A stretch of DNA of 64,000 nucleotides, taken from positions 62,001-126,000 of the forward strand of contig NZ_JACXIZ010000010.1 of assembly GCF_014705605.1 (NCBI RefSeq). Direction: 5' to 3'. A program made the position numbers and the translations under genes. The stretch comes from Paenibacillus sabuli (lineage in GTDB: Bacteria > Bacillota > Bacilli > Paenibacillales > Paenibacillaceae). The notes under the pieces are model-generated. The model made no database searches. It was not told the DNA's origin and saw nothing but the letters and a program-made list of their open reading frames with translations. This document shows positions 19,639-28,081 of the stretch, one piece after another; within the stretch, counting starts at the first letter, position 1, and each line of letters begins with the position of its first letter.

Positions 19639-19667
19639 AATATACCATGGACACATGCGTTCGTCAA
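19639..19667 (-). promoter_or_regulatory. SigmaA-type promoter of the Tad operon
   Basis: Minus strand: -35 TTGACG (19667-19662), 17-base spacer, -10 TATATT (19644-19639). The match and spacing are near consensus. Transcription would start near 19632 and give a leader of about 110 bases that contains the large hairpin before tadZ. The promoter lies just after the ndk stop codon. Confidence 0.75.
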
Positions 19668-19688
19668 CACCAATGCGTCCCGCCGGCG

Positions 19689-20090
19689 TCAGGCTCCAAA
19701 AAACAGAGCGATTTCGCGCTGCGCGCTCTCCGGCGAATCCGAGCCGTGCACGATATTGCTGGCCACGTCCAGCGCATAATCGCCGCGAATCGTACCGGGT
19801 GCGGCCTCGGACGGATTCGTCTTGCCGATGAGCGCGCGCGCGTTCTTCACCGCATCCGCCCCCTCCCATACCATCGCGAATACCGGTCCCGATGTGATGA
19901 ATTCGACCAGCTCGCCGAAGAACGGCCGCTCCCTGTGCTCGCCGTAGTGCCGCTCGGCCAGCTCCGTCGGGATTGTCATTACCTTGCCCTGCGCCAGCGT
20001 GAAGCCTTTTTTCTCGAACCGGCTCACGATCTCTCCGATGATCCCCTTGGCCACGCCGTCCGGCTTCACCATCACAAACGTTTGCTCCAT
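19689..20090 (-). CDS. ndk: Nucleoside diphosphate kinase
   Basis: A 133-residue enzyme that transfers the gamma phosphate of ATP to other nucleoside diphosphates through a phosphohistidine. The catalytic histidine is H115 in NIVHGSDS, and [15 protein letters not shown] and RGDYA are intact. Compared with the Bacillus enzyme (about 148 residues) it stops at IALFFGA and lacks the last ~15 residues, but all active-site parts are present and shorter family members exist. It is the last gene of the ccpN-regulator-glpX-ndk operon, 15 bases after glpX. Confidence 0.97.
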   Translation of the reverse strand: MEQTFVMVKPDGVAKGIIGEIVSRFEKKGFTLAQGKVMTIPTELAERHYGEHRERPFFGELVEFITSGPVFAMVWEGADAVKNARALIGKTNPSEAAPGTIRGDYALDVASNIVHGSDSPESAQREIALFFGA

Positions 20091-20105
20091 AAAAAAATGA
20101 CCCCC

Positions 20106-21074
20106 TTATCGTTTTTGAACGAGCGGCTTGTTCGGTAAATAGTGCAACGAGCGTATGTAGCGAATGGTGCGCGTCTTGGCGCGCATGACGACCGACTGCG
20201 TCTCGGCGCGCTGGTCCGGCAGATAGCGCACACCGCCGAGGAATTCACCCGGCGTGATCCCGGTCGCGGAAAAAATAACGTCGCCGTCGCCGATCATCGC
20301 GTCCATCGTCAGCAGCTCGCGCGGGTCCGCGATCCCCATCGCCACGCAGCGCTCGCGCTGGGCCTCGTCCTCGGGCATCAGCCGGCCCTGAATCTCGCCT
20401 CCGAGGCACTTCAGCGCGGCCGCCGCCAGCACCCCCTCCGGCGCGCCGCCGGAGCCGACGTACAAGTCGATGCCCGCCTCCGGAAACGCGGGCGCCATCG
20501 CGCCGGCCACATCGCCGTCGGAGAGCAGCTTGATGCGCACGCCGGTCTCGCGCAGATCCCGCACGAGCTCGGCATGGCGCGATCGGTCAAGGATCGTGAC
20601 CGTCAATTCGGAGATTGGCTTGCTCAGCGCCAGCGCGGCCTTCTCGACGGTCGTGCGGATCGGATCGAGCAGACTCAGCTTGCCGGCCAGCGCTGGGCCG
20701 ACCGCCAGCTTCTCCATGTACATGTCCGGCGCGTGCAGCAGCTGGCCGGACGGCGCCACCGCCAGCACCGACATCGCGTTATTCAATCCGCGGGCCACGA
20801 TCTCGGTGCCCTCCAGCGGATCGACGGCGACATCGACCGCCGGCCCCTGCGTGCTCCCTACCTCTTCGCCGATATACAGCATCGGCGCTTCGTCCATCTC
20901 GCCTTCGCCGATGACGACGGTCCCGCGGATCGAGACCGTGTCGAACATGCGGCGCATCGCCTCGGTCGCCGCGCCGTCGGCGCTGTTCTTGTCCCCACGG
21001 CCCATCCACGGCGCCGCGGCCAGCGCCGCCAGCTCGGTCACGCGCACCAACTCCAGCGCGAGCTCTCGTTCCAT
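20106..21074 (-). CDS. glpX: Class II fructose-1,6-bisphosphatase
   Basis: A 322-residue GlpX-type phosphatase that makes fructose 6-phosphate in gluconeogenesis. Metal and substrate motifs are present: DKNSADGAATEAMR, VVIGEGEMDEAPMLYIGE and AVDPLEGT, followed by GSGGAPEGVLAAAALKCLGG. ATG 21074 was chosen over upstream codons because GAGGAGGGG precedes it. It is 14 bases after the PPDK regulator gene and 15 before ndk, so it belongs to an operon headed by the gluconeogenic repressor CcpN. Confidence 0.96.
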   Translation of the reverse strand: MERELALELVRVTELAALAAAPWMGRGDKNSADGAATEAMRRMFDTVSIRGTVVIGEGEMDEAPMLYIGEEVGSTQGPAVDVAVDPLEGTEIVARGLNNAMSVLAVAPSGQLLHAPDMYMEKLAVGPALAGKLSLLDPIRTTVEKAALALSKPISELTVTILDRSRHAELVRDLRETGVRIKLLSDGDVAGAMAPAFPEAGIDLYVGSGGAPEGVLAAAALKCLGGEIQGRLMPEDEAQRERCVAMGIADPRELLTMDAMIGDGDVIFSATGITPGEFLGGVRYLPDQRAETQSVVMRAKTRTIRYIRSLHYLPNKPLVQKR

Positions 21075-21087
21075 TCTGACCCCTCCT

Positions 21088-21954
21088 CTACCTGTGTAGC
21101 CCTTGCGGATTTTTTTCATTCAACCAGGCGGCGATGATACTCGCCGACTCCTCGATGGCGCGATCGGTGACGTCGATCATGCGGCAGCCCAGCCTGTCCA
21201 TCACCCCGGCCGCATCGTCCAGCTCCTCGCGGATGCGGCCCATCGCCGCATAGCGGGACAACGGAGGCAGCCCCATCGCGCGCAGCCGCTCCTCGCGGAT
21301 CTTGACCAGATGCTCCGGCTGAATCGTCAAGCCGACGAGCAAGCGGCCTGGCACGGGAGCTGCCAGCTCCTGCGGCGCATGGACCTCCGGCACAAGCGGG
21401 AAATTGGCGACCTTGATGCCCTTGTGCGCCAAAAAGATGCTGAGCGGCGTCTTGGACGTACGCGACACGCCGAGCAGCACGACCTCGGCTGCGGCGAGGC
21501 CTCGCGCATCCTTGCCGTCGTCGAACTGCACTGCAAACTCGATCGCCTCGATGCGGCGATAGTAGGCCTCGTCCATCGCATGCATCAGTCCCGGCTTGCG
21601 GCTCGGCAAGCCGCCCATCGTATCGATATAGGCCTGCATCATCGGACCCATCACATCGACGATGCGGACGCCGCGCCGCTGCGCCTCCTCCTTCATCATC
21701 TCCCGCAGCTCCGGCTGGACGAGCGTGAAGGCAATGAAGCCGCCCGTCGACTGTGCCTCGCGCACGATCGCGACGATCTCCTCCTCGCGGCGCAGCTGGC
21801 CGTAGCGCCGGATGCGCATCTCTTCATCCCGGAATTGACGGATCGTAGCCCGCGCCACCGCTTCCGCCGTCTCGCCGACGGCATCGGAGCAGACATAGAT
21901 GATCTTGCGCTCGTCTTCGGTGCGGCTGGCATGCGTTGTATCGCTTGCATTCAT
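21088..21954 (-). CDS. Pyruvate, phosphate dikinase regulatory protein (DUF299 kinase/phosphorylase)
   Basis: A 288-residue bifunctional enzyme of the DUF299 family (YqfL in Bacillus). Family members use ADP to phosphorylate a threonine of pyruvate phosphate dikinase or PEP synthetase and reverse this with phosphate. The signature P-loop GVSRTSKT lies at 162-169; the N-terminal VCSDAVGETAEAVARA segment and the C-terminal RCRMIDVTD-like segment (LGCRMIDVTDRAIEE) are typical. It directly follows ccpN, as in Bacillus, and precedes glpX, so the operon links repression and enzyme control of gluconeogenesis. Confidence 0.95.
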   Translation of the reverse strand: MNASDTTHASRTEDERKIIYVCSDAVGETAEAVARATIRQFRDEEMRIRRYGQLRREEEIVAIVREAQSTGGFIAFTLVQPELREMMKEEAQRRGVRIVDVMGPMMQAYIDTMGGLPSRKPGLMHAMDEAYYRRIEAIEFAVQFDDGKDARGLAAAEVVLLGVSRTSKTPLSIFLAHKGIKVANFPLVPEVHAPQELAAPVPGRLLVGLTIQPEHLVKIREERLRAMGLPPLSRYAAMGRIREELDDAAGVMDRLGCRMIDVTDRAIEESASIIAAWLNEKNPQGLHR

Positions 21955-21969
21955 TGTTGTGGCTTCCCC

Positions 21970-22638
21970 CTATTCCGCTGCGGTCACGATATCCTTGAGC
22001 AGATTGACGACGTTTGTTTTTGTGACCGACCCGACGACCTCGACCCCGCCTTCGTCGGCGTCTACGACCACCGGCAGACAATCAAGCTGATGCGCAGTCA
22101 TCTTGCGCACCGCTTCGGTGACCGGATCGCTCGGGGAGACAGTCACGATATTCGGATAGCGGGTCATGACCATACTGACGGGAATGCCGGCTGCATTGGC
22201 ATGGCCGAGGGTCACCTTGAGCAAATCCTTGGGCGTCACGATGCCGGCGAACCGCATCTGTCCGTTGACGACGAGCAGCGTGTCCGCATCTTCGGTAAAG
22301 AGCGCCACGACCGCATCGTGCACCGAGAGCGTATCGGGCACGCTCACCGGCGCACCCTGCACCTGCTGCACCGTCAGCGCCCGCAGACGCTGGAGCGCCG
22401 CGTTATCCTGCTGATAGGCATTGCCCAGGAAATAGCCGACCTTCGGCTTGGCATCGAGTAGGCCGAGCATCACCAGCAGCGACAGATCGGACCGCAGCGT
22501 CGGACGGCTGACGCCGAGCAACTCGGCCAACTGATCGCCAATAATCGGCGCGTGCTGCTTGACTAGACGCATGATTTCCAACTGACGCGCAGATAGTTCG
22601 ATGATGCGCCGCCCCTCCCAACGCTTTATTTTCGTCAT
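21970..22638 (-). CDS. ccpN: CcpN-like repressor of gluconeogenic genes (HTH plus CBS pair)
   Basis: The N-terminal helix-turn-helix (ELSARQLEIMRLVKQ...LAELLGVSRPTLRSDLSLLVMLGLLDAKPKVGYF) and the two CBS domains match CcpN of Bacillus, which represses gapB and pckA and senses ATP/ADP. Coordinates use ATG 22638 (222 residues), but that codon has no ribosome-binding site. The homologous start region (IELNKRQ in Bacillus) aligns with IIELSARQ here, and a GGGAGGGG (22619-22612) lies six bases before an ATC codon at 22605. A rare ATC start is therefore possible and would give 211 residues. Confidence 0.93.
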   Translation of the reverse strand: MTKIKRWEGRRIIELSARQLEIMRLVKQHAPIIGDQLAELLGVSRPTLRSDLSLLVMLGLLDAKPKVGYFLGNAYQQDNAALQRLRALTVQQVQGAPVSVPDTLSVHDAVVALFTEDADTLLVVNGQMRFAGIVTPKDLLKVTLGHANAAGIPVSMVMTRYPNIVTVSPSDPVTEAVRKMTAHQLDCLPVVVDADEGGVEVVGSVTKTNVVNLLKDIVTAAE

Positions 22639-22660
22639 GAATGGTAACAAATCTGAATTT

Positions 22661-22689
22661 AATGTATCATATATCAATTTTATGTACAA
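22661..22689 (-). promoter_or_regulatory. Probable sigmaA promoter of the ccpN operon
   Basis: Minus strand: -35 TTGTAC (22689-22684), 17-base spacer, -10 TACATT (22666-22661), in a strongly A+T-rich stretch. A start near 22655 would leave only about 17 untranslated bases before ATG 22638 but about 50 before the ATC at 22605 with its Shine-Dalgarno sequence. Confidence 0.6.
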
Positions 22690-22858
22690 TAAATCATCAT
22701 AAAATTTCAAATTGTGACGTTCGAATACAGAGATTTCCCGACAATTAAAAGTGGCCTTGCGCTCTGATCTCTAAAATGTTCACAATGATCTGGAGCGGGT
22801 AATATAAGAGCATTGTATCAGATGCAAAATGAATGGGCGGAAAAGGAGCGGATATACG

Positions 22859-24481
22859 ATGTATGCAGCAACCTCGGAGGAAATGCGGCGTCTGGATGCG
22901 CGGACGATCACGGAGATAGGCATTCCGGCCGCAATATTGATGGAAAATGCGGGTCGCCAGCTGGCGTGCGCAGTGCAATGTCTGGATCGCGGGCAATCAC
23001 TGGCGGAGGGCGGCATGCGTGTGCCCGAGGGCTTCGGACGCGGCCGGCGTCCCGGGGAGTCGGCAGCGGACACCGCCTCATGCGGACGACCATGGGCGCT
23101 GCTCGTGGGCAAGGGCAACAACGGCGGCGACGGGCTCGTGGCGGCGCGCCATCTGCAGGAAGCCGGCATCCCCGTGTGCATCGTCTACGCGCATTCGCCG
23201 GATACGCTGCGCGGCGAGGCTGCGCTGCAGCGCGATATTGCGGTGCGTCTGGGCATTCCGTGGGAGGTATACGAGCCCGGCAGACTCGCATGGAAAGGCT
23301 GCGCCGGCCTCGTCGACGCGCTGCTGGGCACCGGGACGAAGGGCGCGCCGCGCGCGCCCTACGATGCGCTCATCCGCGAAGCCAATGCGAGCGGTCTGCC
23401 GATCGTCGCCGCCGACCTGCCGAGCGGATTGGATGCCGACACCGGCGAGGCGTATGCGCCATGCATCGCGGCCAGAGCGACCGTAGCCTTCGCGCTGCCC
23501 CAGCGGGGCCTGCTGCAGCATCCGGGCGCCGCGCTGGCCGGAGAGGTCGCCGTCGCGCCAATCGGCATCCCCGGCGCGCTGGTGGAGGACGAGCGCATTC
23601 CGGTGCAGGCGCTCACCGCGGAGGTGCTGCGCCAGTCGCTGGGCGCCGACCCGGAGCACGCGAGAGCCAGCGACTCGCACAAGGGCACCTACGGCCATGT
23701 GCTGGCCGCCGCCGGTAGCGCCGCGATGAGCGGCGCCGGTCTGCTGTGCAGCACCGCCGCCCTGCGCGCCGGCGCCGGTCTCGTGACCTGGGCCGTCCCG
23801 GAGACGCTCGCCCCGGCGCTCGCCGGGCTGCGCCCGGAGCTGATGCTCGCGCCGCTGCCCGACGGCGGGCGCGGCGACTGGGCCCAGGTCGACCCCGTCG
23901 CCCTGGCCGAGCTGGCCGGGCAGCGCGACGCGCTCGTACTGGGGCCCGGGCTGGGACGCTTCCCACAGGGAGACGCGGCCTGGCTGCGCCGTCTGTGGGA
24001 GGCCCTGCCGGCGGAGCTGCCGCTCGTGCTCGATGCGGATGCGCTGGGCGCGCTGGCCGAGGCCGATGATTTCGCCCAGTGGCCGCGCCGCAGCGGCGCC
24101 GTCGTGCTGACTCCCCATCCGGGCGAGATGGGACGTCTGACGCGTACGGGCACCGCCGAGGTGCAGCGCGACCGCATCGCATGCGCCATGCGCTATGCGC
24201 GAGACCACGCCGTCACGCTCGTGCTCAAGGGCGCGCGCACCGTCATCGCGGCTCCCGGGGGACGCGCCTATGTCAACCCGACCGGCAATCCCGGCATGGC
24301 GACCGGCGGCACGGGCGACGTCCTCTCCGGCATCGTAGCCGCATTGCTCGCAGGCGGGCTGGAGGGCCCGGCCGCGGCGGCGCTCGGCGTCTACCTGCAC
24401 GGCGCTGCGGGGGACCGTGCCGCCGCACGTCGCCGCACGCCCGGCTCGCTCATCGCCTCGGACGTGATCGAGGCGCTGTAG
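22859..24481 (+). CDS. nnr: Bifunctional NAD(P)HX epimerase / ADP-dependent NAD(P)HX dehydratase
   Basis: A 540-residue metabolite-repair enzyme that restores hydrated NADH/NADPH. The N-terminal YjeF_N domain (about 1-235) carries GKGNNGGDGLVAARHL and DALLGTGTKG. The C-terminal ribokinase-like dehydratase (about 245-540) carries KGTYGHVLAAAGS, LTPHPGEMGRL and NPTGNPGMATGGTGDVLSG, with the catalytic aspartate in GTGD. A Gly/Arg-rich insertion (about 45-80) is unusual in the epimerase part. ATG 22859 follows AAAAGGAGC by nine bases. It is divergent from ccpN. Confidence 0.95.
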   Translation: MYAATSEEMRRLDARTITEIGIPAAILMENAGRQLACAVQCLDRGQSLAEGGMRVPEGFGRGRRPGESAADTASCGRPWALLVGKGNNGGDGLVAARHLQEAGIPVCIVYAHSPDTLRGEAALQRDIAVRLGIPWEVYEPGRLAWKGCAGLVDALLGTGTKGAPRAPYDALIREANASGLPIVAADLPSGLDADTGEAYAPCIAARATVAFALPQRGLLQHPGAALAGEVAVAPIGIPGALVEDERIPVQALTAEVLRQSLGADPEHARASDSHKGTYGHVLAAAGSAAMSGAGLLCSTAALRAGAGLVTWAVPETLAPALAGLRPELMLAPLPDGGRGDWAQVDPVALAELAGQRDALVLGPGLGRFPQGDAAWLRRLWEALPAELPLVLDADALGALAEADDFAQWPRRSGAVVLTPHPGEMGRLTRTGTAEVQRDRIACAMRYARDHAVTLVLKGARTVIAAPGGRAYVNPTGNPGMATGGTGDVLSGIVAALLAGGLEGPAAAALGVYLHGAAGDRAAARRRTPGSLIASDVIEAL

Positions 24482-24519
24482 CTCCTGGCATAGACGATAG
24501 CCTCGCTCGGCGCACACCA

Positions 24520-24550
24520 GTCGCCCCCGCTCTGCCCGAGCGGAGGCGAC
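24520..24550. repeat. Inverted repeat between convergent genes, possible terminator
   Basis: GTCGCC-c-CCGCTC (24520-24532) pairs with GAGCGG-a-GGCGAC (24538-24550) around a five-base loop. It lies between the stop codons at 24481 and 24576. No T run follows on either strand, so terminator function is uncertain. Confidence 0.5.
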
Positions 24551-24575
24551 AGCGGTAGCAGTCCGGACCAGCGCG

Positions 24576-26408
24576 CTATCGGGCGGTCAGCTCCATGAAC
24601 GCCTCGACGTCGCTCGTCGCCAGCCGCACCGCCTCGCGCCAGAATTGCGGCTCGTCGAGCCTCACGCCCAGATGGCGCTGCGCCAGCTCCTCGACGGACA
24701 TGCGCCCGGTATCCCGCAGCAGGGCGTCGTAGCGCGCCGCAAAAGCCGGCCCTTCCGCCAGCGCCCGGGCATAGATGCCGCTGCTGAACAGATACCCGAA
24801 CGTGTAAGGGAAATTGTAGAACGGCACGTCGGTCAGATAGAAGTGCAGCTTGGACGCCCAAAAATGCGGATGCGGCCGGCCCAGCGTCCCGGCGAACGCC
24901 TCCGTCTGCGCCTCCGTCATGAGCGCGCCGATCTCCTGCGCCGACACGAGGCCGCTGCGACGCCGCTCGTAGAAGGCCGTCTCAAACTGAAAGCGGGCAT
25001 GAATATTCATGAAAAAAGCAACCGCTCGGCCGAGCTTGTCCTCGAGCAGCCCCAGCCGCTCCTGCGGATCGGACGCGAGCTGCAGCGCCGAGTCGGCGAC
25101 GAGCATTTCGGCAAAGGTCGAGGCCGTCTCGGCGACGTTCATCGCATATTCCTGGGCGAGCGGCGGCAGATCGTCCATCAGATGCTGATGGTAGGCATGC
25201 CCGAGTTCGTGCGCCAGCGTCGCAACGTTGGAGGGCGTACCGGAATAGGTCATGAAGATACGGGTCTGGCGACTGACCGGGAAAGCCGTGCAGAAGCCGC
25301 CCGGCCGCTTGCCGGGCCGGTCCTCGGCCTCCACCCAGCCCTCCTGCAGCGCACGGGCCGCAAAGTCTGCCATCGCCGGACTGAAGGCGCGAAAGCGTTC
25401 CACAATAAAGGCGCCGGCCTCGTCGTAGGGCATCGTCTTGGCCGCGGCGCCCAGCGGCGCCTCGACATCGTGCCAGTCCAGCCGTTCCACGCCGAGCAGC
25501 TCCGCTTTGCGCCCCAGATAACGCGTCAGCTCCGCCTTGCCCGCCTCGACCGCCGACCACATCGCCGTCAGCGTCGCCTCCGACATGCGGTTCAGCTGCA
25601 GCGGCTCCTTGAGCACACTCTCCCAGCCTCTGCGCGCATACAGCTTGAGCCGGAAGCCCGCGATGCGATTGAGCGCATCCGCACACAGCGGCGCTTGCGC
25701 CTCCCAGACCCGCTCCCATTCGTCGTAGGCCCGCTCGCGCAGCGCGCGATCGCCGCCCGATAGTCGATTGTGCATTTGTCCCGCCGACAGCCATTCTTCC
25801 TGATCATCCGATGCATCCGGGCTACGAAAGCGAGCCTGGGCGACGATCGTATTGTACAGCTCGCCCCACGCGTGATAGCCGTCGACGGCGAGCTCGCCCG
25901 CCAGCGCTTCGAGCTCGGGCGCGAGCCGTTCGCGCGCTTGCAGGCGCCGCTCCTCGAGCCCGAAGGCGACCGCGGCCAGCTCCGGCCGCGCCAGGAGCGC
26001 CCGCCACGACTGGTCGCTCAGCTGCGCCAGGGCTGCATCGTAGCGCGTCAGCATCGCCTGATACGCCGCCGCCAGCGTCTGCACCCGGTCGTGACACGCC
26101 GCCGCCGCGTCGTCCTTCATATTCTGCGCCAGCAGGCACGAGACGAACGATTCCGCCTGACGCAGCCGCAGCAGGATCGCTTGCAGCCGCTCCGTCCATT
26201 CCGGCAGTCGCAGCAGGGCCTCCGCTTGTTGCGGCTGCACCGCCGCAGACACGTCCGCTGCGGGCGCAACCGTCGACGCCGCGCGCAGCGCCTCGTCCAG
26301 CTCGCCGATCGACCGCTCCAGGCCGTCCAGCTCGGCGCAATAGGCCGCCGACTGCGCCCCGCCCGCATACAAGGACTCCAAATTCCAGCTCATCGGCAAA
26401 TTCTCCAT
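24576..26408 (-). CDS. pepF: M3-family oligoendopeptidase (PepF type)
   Basis: A 610-residue cytoplasmic zinc metallopeptidase that degrades short peptides. The zinc-binding HELGHAYHQ lies near residue 398, preceded by MTYSGTPSNVATLA and followed by NVAETASTFAEML, which provides the third (glutamate) ligand. The N-terminal helical oligopeptidase F region is present. ATG 26408 has GGGAG eight bases upstream; the frame stays open before it but lacks start signals. It is divergent from the small yycC-like gene. Confidence 0.94.
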   Translation of the reverse strand: MENLPMSWNLESLYAGGAQSAAYCAELDGLERSIGELDEALRAASTVAPAADVSAAVQPQQAEALLRLPEWTERLQAILLRLRQAESFVSCLLAQNMKDDAAAACHDRVQTLAAAYQAMLTRYDAALAQLSDQSWRALLARPELAAVAFGLEERRLQARERLAPELEALAGELAVDGYHAWGELYNTIVAQARFRSPDASDDQEEWLSAGQMHNRLSGGDRALRERAYDEWERVWEAQAPLCADALNRIAGFRLKLYARRGWESVLKEPLQLNRMSEATLTAMWSAVEAGKAELTRYLGRKAELLGVERLDWHDVEAPLGAAAKTMPYDEAGAFIVERFRAFSPAMADFAARALQEGWVEAEDRPGKRPGGFCTAFPVSRQTRIFMTYSGTPSNVATLAHELGHAYHQHLMDDLPPLAQEYAMNVAETASTFAEMLVADSALQLASDPQERLGLLEDKLGRAVAFFMNIHARFQFETAFYERRRSGLVSAQEIGALMTEAQTEAFAGTLGRPHPHFWASKLHFYLTDVPFYNFPYTFGYLFSSGIYARALAEGPAFAARYDALLRDTGRMSVEELAQRHLGVRLDEPQFWREAVRLATSDVEAFMELTAR

Positions 26409-26523
26409 ACGGCACGCTCCCTTATTCCATATTCCATTCATTTGGCTTTGTCGCATTTGCGCAATTGACGAAATCCGTGTATAACTACAATTAACGCTAT
26501 ACAACAAGGAGGCGACCGCCACC

Positions 26524-26733
26524 ATGTCCAGACCGCTTCAAATCTCGCCCGATACCGCCGTCAAGCTGGCCGAACAGCTCGGCGTGCCGCTCGAGCATCT
26601 CATGCATATGCCGCGGCACATTCTGCTGCAAAAGCTGGCCGAGCTCTCATCCGGACCGGACGCCGACGCCTCGCGTCCCCCATCGTCCGGGAACAAAAAC
26701 GAACCCGGCGCCCAGGGCGGCGATCAGGCATGA
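26524..26733 (+). CDS. YycC-like small protein
   Basis: A 69-residue protein. Residues 1-42 (RPLQISPDTAVKLAEQLG, then LEHLMHMPRHILLQKLAEL) closely match what is known of the small conserved YycC family of Bacilli; function unknown. The C-terminal 27 residues are a polar, probably disordered tail absent from the short Bacillus protein. AAGGAGG lies ten bases before the ATG. The stop overlaps the next start (ATGA at 26730-26733), so the two are co-translated. Confidence 0.85.
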   Translation: MSRPLQISPDTAVKLAEQLGVPLEHLMHMPRHILLQKLAELSSGPDADASRPPSSGNKNEPGAQGGDQA

Positions 26734-26966
26734 TCCCGCTTGAAAACTGCCTGCCCTACGACAAGCTCATGAATGATATTTACGTCAACGAATGCCCGTT
26801 CTGCGGAGCGGACAACGTCTTGCTGCCGCTGCTGCCGCAGGAGCTGGCGCTGATTCGGGACGGCAAAAAAAAGCTGCTCGTCTTTCCTTGCTGTCATAGC
26901 AGGGTGACGATCGTCGATACCGATTCCGACTATCTGCTTACCACCCAGCAGGTGCGCAGCCTGTGA
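26730..26966 (+). CDS. Small protein with putative zinc-binding cysteines
   Basis: A 78-residue protein not recognised by name. It has CPFCGADN (a C-x-x-C knuckle) and about 25 residues later FPCCHSRV, which could supply two more cysteines and a histidine, suggesting a small zinc ribbon. It contains no membrane helix. It overlaps the yycC-like gene by four bases and is followed at once by a terminator, so the pair forms a two-gene operon. The role is unknown. Confidence 0.8.
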   Translation: MIPLENCLPYDKLMNDIYVNECPFCGADNVLLPLLPQELALIRDGKKKLLVFPCCHSRVTIVDTDSDYLLTTQQVRSL

Positions 26967-26995
26967 ATCCCGGACGCTAAGCGCGGCCGGGATTT
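26967..26995. terminator. Terminator shared by convergent genes
   Basis: AATCCCGG (26967-26974) pairs with CCGGGATT (26988-26995), followed by TT on the plus strand. It overlaps the last codons of the minus-strand DUF2225 gene. Confidence 0.7.
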
Positions 26996-27690
26996 TCCAA
27001 TTCCTCCGGGAGCTCCAGCCGCTTTTGCAGCATGTCCTCCCGCAGCACCTGCCACTGCTCGCGCGAGGCGCGAATCATGGCAGCGTCCATAATTTTTTTG
27101 TCATTAATGACCCGCCCGAACCACTTGACCGCCTCGTACGGCTCGTCAAGCCGGCGGTGCAGTTCGCCCATCAGATACATCAGGCGGGCCTGATTGTCCG
27201 GCGACCCCTCCAATTCGTACACGCGCACATACGCATCCAGCGCGAAGCGCAAAAACCGCAGCTCCTGCTCCTGGTCGCCGTGCTCGCGGTACAGCCAGGC
27301 AATATGATGCAGCAGACCGGCGATAATCCGGTCCTTGTCGCCGATCGTCTGCGCGCAGATGAGCGCCAGCTTGTAGCAATCCAGCGCCTGCTGCCAGGAG
27401 CGCTCGCCGCCGTAATCGCGCATCTGCCAGCTGCTGCCGATCCGCGCGGCGTAGCTGGCCTTCTGACGCTCGGAGAGCTGCTGCACGGCATTCTCGGTCG
27501 AAGCGAATCCGCAGCGCGGGCAGACCCGCACGACGTAATATTCCGGATTGACCGCGCCGCTTTTGTAATACGTGCAAAAATCGGCGTCGCGCCGCACCGC
27601 GACCTTGAAGCTCGGGCGCACGCGGGATGTTTTGTAGGCCTGCTCGCAGCACGGGCAGGTGATTGTCGTCTGATACAACGGCTCTACCAC
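26977..27690 (-). CDS. DUF2225 family protein
   Basis: A 237-residue protein of DUF2225, common in spore-forming Firmicutes, function unknown. Two cysteine knuckles (TCPCCEQAYKTSRV and RVCPRCGFAS) suggest zinc binding in the N-terminal third. The C-terminal two thirds are helical and TPR-like (SWQQALDCYKLALICAQTIGDKDR, AGLLHHIAWLYREHGDQEQELRF). GTG 27690 was chosen because GAGGAGG precedes it; ATG 27708 lies on that site and is less likely. It follows the globin gene by four bases, suggesting co-transcription. Confidence 0.85.
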   Translation of the reverse strand: MVEPLYQTTITCPCCEQAYKTSRVRPSFKVAVRRDADFCTYYKSGAVNPEYYVVRVCPRCGFASTENAVQQLSERQKASYAARIGSSWQMRDYGGERSWQQALDCYKLALICAQTIGDKDRIIAGLLHHIAWLYREHGDQEQELRFLRFALDAYVRVYELEGSPDNQARLMYLMGELHRRLDEPYEAVKWFGRVINDKKIMDAAMIRASREQWQVLREDMLQKRLELPEELENPGRA

Positions 27691-27694
27691 GTCG

Positions 27695-28081
27695 CTACGC
27701 CTCCTCATCCGTATTGATGAAATGATAGGCCGGCCCCGACAGCCGCTCCAGCACCAGCTCCTGCAGCTCCGGCGCCAGCTCGGCCTCGGCCAGTGACCGC
27801 CGCATGCAAGCCAGCCACGCGTCCGCGTGCGCGCGCGTGATCGGGAACGGCAGGTGACGAGCTCGCATCATCGGATGGCCGTACGCATCCGAATAGCGCG
27901 TCGGCCCTCCGAAAAACTGCGTTAAAAAAAGCGCTTGCTTTTCCATGACCGGGGTGACGTCCGCAGGAAAGAGAGGACCCAGCAGCGGGTCCGCCTGCAC
28001 CTTGGGATAAAAGGCTTCCACAATTCGGGCAATGGCGGCCTCGCCGCCGATTGCCTCGTAAATCGTTGCATAAGATTTCAT
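27695..28081 (-). CDS. Group II truncated hemoglobin
   Basis: A 128-residue truncated globin with the TrHb2 hallmarks: TIYEAIGGEAAI at the start, the FFGGP turn, MMRARHLPFPIT containing the proximal histidine, and the AW segment after it. Such proteins bind oxygen and may detoxify NO or peroxide. It is homologous to YjbI of Bacillus. ATG 28081 follows a modest GGGG site. The gene ends four bases before the DUF2225 start. No SpxH/YjbH-like partner is in the window. Confidence 0.92.
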   Translation of the reverse strand: MKSYATIYEAIGGEAAIARIVEAFYPKVQADPLLGPLFPADVTPVMEKQALFLTQFFGGPTRYSDAYGHPMMRARHLPFPITRAHADAWLACMRRSLAEAELAPELQELVLERLSGPAYHFINTDEEA

